From contig DJYQ01000034.1 of assembly GCA_002450165.1 (NCBI GenBank), forward strand, positions 12,066-76,065: DNA of 64,000 nt, in the 5' to 3' direction. Within the stretch, counting starts at the first letter, position 1. Each line of letters starts with the position of its first letter. The translations under genes were made by a program, and so were the position numbers. This document shows positions 34,711 through 41,151 of the stretch, piece by piece. A model generated the notes under the pieces. It saw only the letters and a program-made list of their open reading frames with translations, searched no databases and had not been told where the DNA came from. This DNA is from Prevotellaceae bacterium UBA6974. GTDB taxonomy: Bacteria; Bacteroidota; Bacteroidia; Bacteroidales; Bacteroidaceae.

Positions 34711-34735
34711 TGGGTGTCACAAATTGTGATACCCA
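34711..34735 (+). promoter_or_regulatory. 25-bp palindrome upstream of the AlbA_2 gene, probable operator
   Basis: TGGGTGTCACA (34711-34721) and TGTGATACCCA (34725-34735) form an inverted repeat with a 3-nt centre and one mismatch. It ends 18 nt before the start codon at 34754. A second copy (36452-36480) lies about 380 nt past the end of the same gene. A palindrome of this form so close to the start suggests a dimeric DNA-binding protein, possibly the product itself. Confidence 0.6.
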
Positions 34736-34753
34736 ATTGAAAGAGAATACGAT

Positions 34754-36070
34754 ATGATTGAAGAATCACAAAATATAGAGCATAAAGAGAGTTGGCGGGA
34801 CGAATATCTGAAATGGATATGTGGATTTGCCAATGCCCAGGGTGGGCGTGTGTATATCGGTGTGGATGATGACCGTCAGGTGACAGGCGTGGAGGACTCC
34901 AAGCGACTGATGGAGGACATCCCTAACAAGATTAGAGACGTGCTGGGCATCATTGTGGATGTGAACCTGCAGAAGGAGAACGAGAAGGAATATATTGAGA
35001 TAGTGGTGCCTCCATACAGCAATCCCATCAACTATAAAGGACAATATCACTACCGTAGCGGAAGTACGAAACAGGAACTGAAAGGTGCTGCGTTGAACAG
35101 GTTCCTGCTGGAGCGGGGTGGCATCCATTGGGATGAATATGTGGTTCCTAAAGTGAATGTGGCGGATTTGTCGGAAGAAGCGTTCAAACGGTTCAGAAGG
35201 GAAGCGGCTGCGAGTGGACGTGTGGATAAAGAGGTGCTGGAAGACAGCAACGATGTGCTACTTGAGAACTTGCTGTTGAAAGATGAAACAGAACAATTGA
35301 AGCGCTCTGCTGTGATGCTGTTTCATCCTAATCCAGAGAGGTTTGTGCCGGGGACATACGTGAAGTTGGGCTTCTTTGCCGGTGAGGATGATGAACTGGT
35401 GTTTCAGGATGAGGTTCATGGACCGCTGATGCTTCAGGTGGATGAGGTGATGAGACTACTTGAGGAGCGCTATCTAATTCATGCGATCTCGTATGAGAAG
35501 CACCATCGAAGGGAGAGAATACAATATCCCGAAGATTCACTCCGTGAGAGTGTGCTGAATGCTATTGCAAACAAGGATTATACATCGGGCTATCCAATCC
35601 AGATAAGTGTTTACCCAGATCATCTGTCGGTATGGAACTATGGTCAGTTGCCTGAGGGATGGACTGTTGGCAGATTATTTGTGAAGCATCCTTCGATGCC
35701 CTTGAACCGTTCGCTGGCGAATGTTTTCTTTCGCTCGGGCGACATAGAGTCGTGGGGTAGAGGTTATCGCAGAATAGTGAGAGGAAACGAAGCTGCAGGG
35801 CTGTTACCACCAATTGTGGGAACTGAGGACGGACTAAGGGTGACGCATTATGTGGATGTGGCAGCTCAGGTGAATGCCATGGGTGCAGAGGAACGTGCTA
35901 TACCTATATTGGAACTCGTGCTGAAAAACCATCGGGTGACGAATGGTGATGTGCAGAAGATGTTGGGTGTGAGCAAGCCTACTGCAACACGATTATTACA
36001 AAAGCTGGACGCTGTATTGGAGTTGGTTGGTCATGGAGTAGGCTCATACTATAGGATACGCAACTATTAA
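34754..36070 (+). CDS. AlbA_2-domain ATP-binding protein (divergent AAA-4, RecG-like C-terminus)
   Basis: 438 residues. The N-terminal AlbA_2 domain has EESQNIEHKESWRDEYLKWI, CGFANAQGGRVYIGVDDD and PPYSNPINYKGQYHYRSGST. The middle part with ESVLNAIANKDYTSGYPIQI and LANVFFRSGDIESWGRGYRR is the ATPase-like section. The C-terminus (NGDVQKMLGVSKPTATRLLQ) is a winged helix. The family is thought to act in transcription control or stress. The palindrome upstream fits autoregulation through the winged helix, as an inference. Confidence 0.82.
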   Translation: MIEESQNIEHKESWRDEYLKWICGFANAQGGRVYIGVDDDRQVTGVEDSKRLMEDIPNKIRDVLGIIVDVNLQKENEKEYIEIVVPPYSNPINYKGQYHYRSGSTKQELKGAALNRFLLERGGIHWDEYVVPKVNVADLSEEAFKRFRREAAASGRVDKEVLEDSNDVLLENLLLKDETEQLKRSAVMLFHPNPERFVPGTYVKLGFFAGEDDELVFQDEVHGPLMLQVDEVMRLLEERYLIHAISYEKHHRRERIQYPEDSLRESVLNAIANKDYTSGYPIQISVYPDHLSVWNYGQLPEGWTVGRLFVKHPSMPLNRSLANVFFRSGDIESWGRGYRRIVRGNEAAGLLPPIVGTEDGLRVTHYVDVAAQVNAMGAEERAIPILELVLKNHRVTNGDVQKMLGVSKPTATRLLQKLDAVLELVGHGVGSYYRIRNY

Positions 36071-36331
36071 ATGGCTCACTAATGGCTCACAATTGCATCA
36101 TTTGAGGCTTGAGATTCAAGGTTTAGAGGTTAAGGATTGAGTTGTAAGTTGCTGGTATTCAGAAAGAATTGTAATTTGAGACTGTTTCCGCAAATTGCAT
36201 CACTAATGGCTCAACAATGGTTCGTAAGCGTCCAAAAGTAGTCTAAGGCCATCTAATGATAAATCAGTACCTTTGCTACTGATTAAAGCTTAGTATTTGG
36301 TTTTGATGTTGCCAAGACTACAGAAGGTATT
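36071..36331 (+). other. Gene-free stretch with AATGGCTCA direct repeats and 7-nt units
   Basis: AATGGCTCA appears twice around 36070-36090 and again near 36205. ATTCAAG, GTTTAGAG and GTTAAGG at 36114-36135 belong to the 7-nt repeat family. No gene is supported. Confidence 0.45.
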
Positions 36332-36433
36332 ATGGAAACAACAAAGATGGATAAAATAGCCCTGAGAGAAACGCGCCCGAGGGAGGAGGATTCTCTGCCC
36401 CAACTGCTGCACATGGTGGAGGGTGAGATATAA
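36332..36433 (+). CDS. Possible 33-residue ORF
   Basis: ATG 36332 to TAA 36433, METTKMDKIALRETRPREED then a short hydrophobic end. It is charged and near-helical but unrecognised, and may be a remnant. It lies 18 nt before the second palindrome copy. Confidence 0.25.
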   Translation: METTKMDKIALRETRPREEDSLPQLLHMVEGEI

Positions 36434-36451
36434 ATGCTTCTATTGATTTCC

Positions 36452-36480
36452 CTGGGGTGTCACAAAATGTGATACCCCAG
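36452..36480 (+). promoter_or_regulatory. Second copy of the palindrome, downstream of the AlbA_2 gene
   Basis: CTGGGGTGTCACA (36452-36464) and TGTGATACCCCAG (36468-36480) pair with one mismatch. The core GGGTGTCACA...TGTGATACCC is the same as at 34712-34734. No T-run follows, so it is not a simple terminator. Confidence 0.55.
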
Positions 36481-36514
36481 AGAAACAACGCCGAGACCAT
36501 ACACAATAACCCCT

Positions 36515-36547
36515 AGCCGGTTTACCAATTGTAGGCCGGCTTTTTTA
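36515..36547 (+). terminator. Second copy of the RhuM-type terminator
   Basis: AGCCGG (36515-36520) pairs exactly with CCGGCT (36536-36541), followed by TTTTT. The lead-in matches the terminator after RhuM. No intact gene lies directly upstream, so it is probably left over from a deleted gene. Confidence 0.65.
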
Positions 36548-36765
36548 TGTTTTTGCCAACTGCCGGAACAAATGGTGGCCAAATAACCAAATGATTTTTA
36601 AAATGTTTGTGAGATTTGAGGAAAAGTTGTACTTTTACAGCGTTAAATGAATTGAAAATTTGAAAAAATCGATACCTTCTCGCTGATACATAGATGTTTA
36701 TCGTGTATATTTGCATCGCGGAAATGTGTATAAAATAGGTTTTGAAACTCTTAGGAAACGTGATT

Positions 36766-38115
36766 ATGAGGCGTAAGATATATGACAGGTTGCTTCAATG
36801 GAAGCGAGAAAAGGACGGCACAACGGCCCTGATGATTGAGGGTGCCAGACGTGTGGGAAAGAGTTATATCGCTGAGGAGTTTGCCCGCAACGAATATGAC
36901 TCGTATATCCTCATTGATTTCAGTAAGGCACCCAAGCGGGTGAAGGATTGGTTTGACGAGTATCTGGAGGATGTGGACACGCTGTTGCAGAACATCCAAT
37001 TGCACTACAAACGGCAGTTGACTCCACGGCGGTCGCTCATCATCTTCGACGAGGTGCAGAAATGTCCTCGCGCCCGTGAGGCCATCAAGGCATTGGTGGC
37101 TGACCACAGGTTTGATTATCTGGAGACCGGGTCGCTAATCTCAATCAAGAAGAACGTGGAAGGCATCCTGATTCCGTCGGAAGAGGATGGCATCGACATG
37201 TATCCGATGGACTTTGAGGAGTTCCTGTGGGCGATGGACAACGAGGTGATGATGCCTCATATCCGTGAGCGGTTTGGGAAGCGGCAGCCTATGGGCGATT
37301 TCCACCGCGAGGCGCTACACTACTTCCGCCAGTATCTGATTGTGGGCGGTATGCCCCAGGCGGTGGCGGAATATGTCGAGTCGCGCGACTTTACGAAGGT
37401 GGATGCCGTGAAGCGACAAATATTACGACTTTACAAGAACGACATCAAGAAATATGCAGGTGGGGCCACGGCTCGTGTGAGTGCAATCTACGACGCCATC
37501 CCCGGACAGCTGCAGAAGAGGGAGAAGAAGTTTATGCTGTCGGCCCTGAAGGATGAGGCGAGGATGCGGGAATACGACAGCGCGTTTTTCTGGCTGGAGG
37601 ATTCGAAGATGGTGAATATCAGCTACAACACCACAGCCCCGAACATCGGACTGCAACTCAATGAGGACCGCACGGTGCTGAAGTGCTATTACTGCGATAC
37701 AGGTCTGCTAATCTCGCTGGCGTTCGGCGCAAGGGGTATTGTGACCAACGAAATTTACCAGAAGCTGATGTTCGACAAGCTGGAGATTGACGAGGGGATG
37801 CTGGTGGAGAACATTGTGGCGCAGATGCTGAAGGCGGCGGGCCATGAGCTGTTCTTCTACTCGAACTACGACAAGGAGGAGGCGGAGAACCGGATGCAGG
37901 TGGATTTCCTGGTGCAGAAGGAGGTGGTGACCTCGCGGCACAACATCTCGCCCATCGAGGTGAAGAGCGGCACGGGCTACACGCTGACGTCGATCCAGAA
38001 GTGCATCAAGAAGTTCGGGCAGTACCTGAGCACACCGTATGTGCTGCACACAAAGGATGTGGAGCAGAAGGAAGGGCTGGTGTATCTGCCGCTATATATG
38101 ACGGGACTGCTGTAG
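36766..38115 (+). CDS. ATPase with DUF4143 domain
   Basis: 449 residues from ATG 36766 (MRRKIYDRLLQWKREKDGTT); an upstream TTG at 36742 is less likely. Walker A IEGARRVGKSYIAEEF, Walker B SLIIFDEVQKCPR, sensor DYLETGSLISI. The C-terminal DUF4143 part has LVENIVAQMLKAAGHELFFY and the nuclease-like QVDFLVQ ... ISPIEVKSGTGYT. A -7 element TATATTTG lies at 36706-36713. The family role is unknown. The gene is richer in GC than the decayed DNA upstream and stops directly in front of a 7-nt repeat array. Confidence 0.82.
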   Translation: MRRKIYDRLLQWKREKDGTTALMIEGARRVGKSYIAEEFARNEYDSYILIDFSKAPKRVKDWFDEYLEDVDTLLQNIQLHYKRQLTPRRSLIIFDEVQKCPRAREAIKALVADHRFDYLETGSLISIKKNVEGILIPSEEDGIDMYPMDFEEFLWAMDNEVMMPHIRERFGKRQPMGDFHREALHYFRQYLIVGGMPQAVAEYVESRDFTKVDAVKRQILRLYKNDIKKYAGGATARVSAIYDAIPGQLQKREKKFMLSALKDEARMREYDSAFFWLEDSKMVNISYNTTAPNIGLQLNEDRTVLKCYYCDTGLLISLAFGARGIVTNEIYQKLMFDKLEIDEGMLVENIVAQMLKAAGHELFFYSNYDKEEAENRMQVDFLVQKEVVTSRHNISPIEVKSGTGYTLTSIQKCIKKFGQYLSTPYVLHTKDVEQKEGLVYLPLYMTGLL

Positions 38116-38116
38116 G

Positions 38117-38239
38117 GGTTAGCGGGTTTACGGTTTACGGTTTACCGTTTATGGGTTAGCGGTTAGCGATTTATGGTTTACGGTTTATGGGTTAGCGGTT
38201 AAAGGTTAGCGGTTAGGGGTTAGCGGTTAGGGTTGAGAG
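38117..38239 (+). repeat. Long intergenic 7-nt repeat array (GGTTTAC / GGTTAGC)
   Basis: The array starts 2 nt after the stop of the DUF4143 gene. Units GGTTTAC, GGTTAGC, GGTTTAT, GATTTAT, GGTTAAA and GGTTAGG follow with mostly 7-nt steps over about 120 nt. It is the longest array in the window. Confidence 0.85.
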
Positions 38240-38255
38240 AAATTTTCGCTTTTTC

Positions 38256-38285
38256 CTTGTAATTTAGCAAAAAAATGTATTTTTG
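38256..38285 (+). promoter_or_regulatory. Promoter of the DUF1653 gene
   Basis: TATTTTTG at 38278-38285 fits the -7 consensus TAnnTTTG; CTTG at 38256-38259 is a weak -33 element, spaced by 18 nt. The text around it closely matches the promoter at 33236-33265. Confidence 0.55.
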
Positions 38286-38317
38286 CAACAAGAATCTGAA
38301 ATAGTTATGAGCTTGTT

Positions 38318-38542
38318 ATGACAGGTATGACACGTTATTATAGACATTTCAAGGGGGGAAAGTACAAGGTCTTGGCTATCGGTCGTGACAGTGAGTCGCT
38401 GGAGCCTGTGGTGATATATCAGGCATTGTACGGTGAGCATGGGATATGGGTGCGGCCCAAGGAGATGTTCGATGGCTATGTGGAGCGGGATGGCAAGAAA
38501 ATTAAGCGTTTTACCGAGATAACCAGGGAAGAGGCGGAATGA
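38318..38542 (+). CDS. DUF1653 domain protein
   Basis: 74 residues (71 if started at the second Met, 38327). The whole protein is the DUF1653 domain: RYYRHFKGGKYKVLAIGRDS, VVIYQALYGEHGIWVRPKEM and a closing RFTEITREE. The function is not known. It is coupled by an ATGA overlap to the next gene. Confidence 0.85.
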   Translation: MTGMTRYYRHFKGGKYKVLAIGRDSESLEPVVIYQALYGEHGIWVRPKEMFDGYVERDGKKIKRFTEITREEAE

Positions 38543-38772
38543 CACAGGACGAAATCTGGTTGGCGAGGTACAATGATGTGGTTTCGTTTATCAAGACGAA
38601 CAGACGGAATCCATCTAAGTATATTCCCGAGGAAAGGGGTAATTTCCTGAACTGGCTGAAGGCAAACCGCAAGGCAATGAATGCGGGGAGAATGAAACCG
38701 GAGAGGGTAGTGTTGTTTGGGGAGTTGATGGAGCTTGTGGAGAGTCACAGGCGTAAGAATCAGTATGAGTGA
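38539..38772 (+). CDS. Small helicase-associated (HA) domain protein
   Basis: 77 residues with one HA-like domain: EIWLARYNDVVSFIKTNRR, NPSKYIPEERGNFLNWLKAN and RMKPERVVLFGELMELVES. HA domains are usually repeated at the ends of DEAD/DEAH helicases; here one stands alone. It probably binds nucleic acid. It overlaps the DUF1653 gene by 4 nt, so the two may act together. Confidence 0.7.
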   Translation: MTQDEIWLARYNDVVSFIKTNRRNPSKYIPEERGNFLNWLKANRKAMNAGRMKPERVVLFGELMELVESHRRKNQYE

Positions 38773-38903
38773 AAGTGTGTGTTTCGGGGGAATATATTTT
38801 AATGATTTGGAGATATTTTGTGGTGTAGATGAAAAAACTTGTTAAAATATTTGGCTGTTTTATAAAAACGTCATAACTTTGTGTCCGAATTCAAAGAAAA
38901 CCT

Positions 38904-38977
38904 GCTTCAGTAGCTCAGTTGGTTAGAGCACATGACTGTTAATCATGGGGTCGTTGGTTCAAGCCCATCCTGAAGCG
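38904..38977 (+). tRNA. tRNA-Asn (anticodon GTT)
   Basis: 74 nt. The acceptor arms GCTTCAG and CTGAAGC pair over 7 bp. The D-arm includes GCTCAGTTGGTTAGAGC. The anticodon stem CATGA/TCATG encloses loop CTGTTAA with GTT. The T-arm is GTTGG-TTCAAGC-CCATC with one mismatch. No encoded CCA is seen. Confidence 0.92.
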
Positions 38978-38985
38978 CAAACGAG

Positions 38986-39018
38986 AGCCTGCCAATGAAA
39001 AACGGTGGGCTTTGTTTG
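38986..39018 (+). terminator. Terminator after tRNA-Asn
   Basis: AGCCTGCC (38986-38993) pairs with GGTGGGCT (39004-39011) with two wobble pairs, then TTGTTTG. Its overlap with the 39005 frame start argues that cysE begins at 39053. Confidence 0.55.
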
Positions 39019-39052
39019 TAAAAAATATTCGCGTGCACGCATACGCAATGAC

Positions 39053-39787
39053 ATGGTAAAGAAGACCGAGAGAATAATTGACTCACTGCGTTCTGTCCTT
39101 TTTCCTGAATTTTATGGGGGAGGTGTCAGCAGCGAGATGTTTTATGCCCAGTTGCTGGAATGTGTACCTGCCAGGGAGGCAAGGATACTGACTGATTTTG
39201 TTCCGGAACTGAGAAAGGAACTGGATATGGATGTCGAGGCTGCATATAACGGTGATCCTGCGGCAGAGTCCCTGGACGAGATTGTGTGCTGTTATCCGGT
39301 TATCAAGGCCCTGATTAACTACAGGTTTGCCCATCGTATGCTGGAACTGGGCGTAAAGATGATTCCGCGTATAATAACCGAGCTGGCGCATTCGGAAACA
39401 GGTATAGATATCCATCCTGCTGCTACTATAGGGCATCATTTTACTATAGACCATGGTACGGGTGTGGTGATAGGTGCGACTTGCATAATTGGTAATTATG
39501 TGAAATTGTATCAGGGCGTAACCTTGGGTGCAAAGAGTTTTCCGCTGGACGACCACGGACACCCCATCAAGGGTATTCCCAGGCATCCGATACTGGAGGA
39601 TAATGTGATTATCTATTCGAATGCCACCGTGCTGGGCAGGATAACGATAGGCAGGGGGACTGTGATAGGCGGTAACCTGTGGGTGACGGAAAGCACCCGT
39701 CCGGGGGAGCAGATTGTACAGGCGCGCAAGCGAAAGACTACCATACAGCAGACGTTGATTAGTCCTGAGGACTGCGGAATGCTGTAG
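39053..39787 (+). CDS. cysE: Serine O-acetyltransferase
   Basis: 244 residues from ATG 39053 (MVKKTERIIDSLRSVLFPEF). An earlier frame start at 39005 falls in the tRNA terminator and is rejected. A helical N-terminal part is followed by the left-handed beta-helix: GIDIHPAATIGHHFTIDHGT, GVVIGATCIIGNYVKLYQGV and GRITIGRGTVIGGNLWV. The catalytic His is in DHGTG. It makes O-acetylserine from serine and acetyl-CoA, the first step of cysteine synthesis. Confidence 0.92.
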   Translation: MVKKTERIIDSLRSVLFPEFYGGGVSSEMFYAQLLECVPAREARILTDFVPELRKELDMDVEAAYNGDPAAESLDEIVCCYPVIKALINYRFAHRMLELGVKMIPRIITELAHSETGIDIHPAATIGHHFTIDHGTGVVIGATCIIGNYVKLYQGVTLGAKSFPLDDHGHPIKGIPRHPILEDNVIIYSNATVLGRITIGRGTVIGGNLWVTESTRPGEQIVQARKRKTTIQQTLISPEDCGML

Positions 39788-39798
39788 ATGGATTTGTC

Positions 39799-39833
39799 AT
39801 TCTTAATACGTAATACATAATCAGACAGAATAA
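39799..39833 (+). repeat. 7-nt repeats (ATnnnnA type) directly before a start codon
   Basis: ATTCTTA, ATACGTA, ATACATA, ATCAGAC and AGAATAA run at exact 7-nt steps and end at ATG 39834. Confidence 0.5.
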
Positions 39834-41147
39834 ATGGAGTTTGAACTGATTGCTAAGACTTTTCAGGGTCTTGAGCCAGTGTTGGCAACGGAGTTGATTG
39901 AACTGGGTGCCAATAATATACAGATAGGACGCCGTATGGTGTCCTTTGTCGGTAATAAGGAACTGATGTATCGTGCCAATTTCCAGTTGCGTACGGCTAT
40001 CAGGATACTGAAGCCAATCAAGCATTTTCGTGCAACAACTGCTGAGGAGGTTTATAATGCGGTAAAACAGGTTGACTGGACCCAATATCTGACCAACGAC
40101 ACGACTTTTGCGGTGGACAGTGTGGTGTTTTCGAATGAATTCCGCCACTCGAAGTTTGTGGCATACAAGGTGAAGGATGCCATTGTGGACCAGTTCCGTG
40201 AAAAGACGGGTGACCGTCCTAATATCAGGCTTGTGAATCCGGACATACAGCTGCATATCCATATTGCTGAGTATGACTGTACCCTGGCTCTTGATTCGTC
40301 GGGCGAAAGCCTGCACCGACGCGGGTATCGTCAGGAGTCGGTCGAGGCTCCGCTGAACGAGGTCCTGGCAGCGGGCATTATCCTGCAGACGGGATGGCGT
40401 GGAGAGTGTGACCTGATTGACCCGATGTGCGGCAGCGGAACGATTCCGATCGAGGCTGCGCTTATTGCACGGGGCATTGCGCCTGGTGTGTTCCGTAAGG
40501 AGTATGCTTTTGAGAAATGGCCCGACTTTGACCCTGACCTGTTTGGTGCCATATATGACGATGACAGCCGCGAGCGTCCCTTTGACCATCATATCTATGG
40601 CTATGACAACAACCGTCGGGCTGTGGCGATTGCGACAAATAATGTACGGGCTGCGGGCCTGTCCAGGGAGATTACGATTGAACTGAGGGATTTCCAGGAT
40701 TTTGTACAGCCGCGTGAGAAGAGCATAATTATAACGAACCCGCCTTATGGTGAGCGTATTTCAGCTCCTGACCTGCTGGGCCTGTACAAGATGATTGGCG
40801 AGCGTCTGAAGCATCAGTTCACGGGGAACGATGCGTGGATATTGAGTTATCGCGAGGAGTGTTTCGAGGCTATAGGTCTGAAGCCGTCGTTGCGTACTCC
40901 GCTGTATAATGGGGCGCTGGAATGTGAATTGAGGAAGTACCGTATGTTTGACGGGCGTTTTAACGATATGCGTGCAGGTGGCGGTGACATCAAGAGTGCG
41001 CGTGAGCGAAATATGATGTCGCAGAAGCATCGCTTTCGCCAGCATCGCGATTTCAAGACCCGTCTGGGCGAGGAGCCTGTATCTCGCGACAGCAGGAGAC
41101 CCAGCCGTCAGGGGAAGAGAGAATTTGGCGTAAAAAAAGATAGATAG
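39834..41147 (+). CDS. rlmL: THUMP-domain class I rRNA methyltransferase (RlmL N-terminal type)
   Basis: 437 residues. The N-terminal ferredoxin-like/THUMP part includes FELIAKTFQGLEPVLATELI and FAVDSVVFSNEFRHSKFVAY. The Rossmann methyltransferase has LIDPMCGSGTIPIEAALIA for SAM binding, and the catalytic NPPYGERIS for N2-guanine methylation. The C-terminus is a basic, arginine-rich tail that likely binds RNA. It corresponds to the first half of E. coli RlmL, which makes m2G2445 in 23S rRNA; the second half is absent, as is usual in Bacteroidales. Confidence 0.88.
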   Translation: MEFELIAKTFQGLEPVLATELIELGANNIQIGRRMVSFVGNKELMYRANFQLRTAIRILKPIKHFRATTAEEVYNAVKQVDWTQYLTNDTTFAVDSVVFSNEFRHSKFVAYKVKDAIVDQFREKTGDRPNIRLVNPDIQLHIHIAEYDCTLALDSSGESLHRRGYRQESVEAPLNEVLAAGIILQTGWRGECDLIDPMCGSGTIPIEAALIARGIAPGVFRKEYAFEKWPDFDPDLFGAIYDDDSRERPFDHHIYGYDNNRRAVAIATNNVRAAGLSREITIELRDFQDFVQPREKSIIITNPPYGERISAPDLLGLYKMIGERLKHQFTGNDAWILSYREECFEAIGLKPSLRTPLYNGALECELRKYRMFDGRFNDMRAGGGDIKSARERNMMSQKHRFRQHRDFKTRLGEEPVSRDSRRPSRQGKREFGVKKDR

Positions 41148-41151
41148 TGTT

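Noticed and set aside
39005..39052. Earlier start for serine acetyltransferase
   Set aside because: It falls within the terminator of tRNA-Asn and adds unrelated residues.
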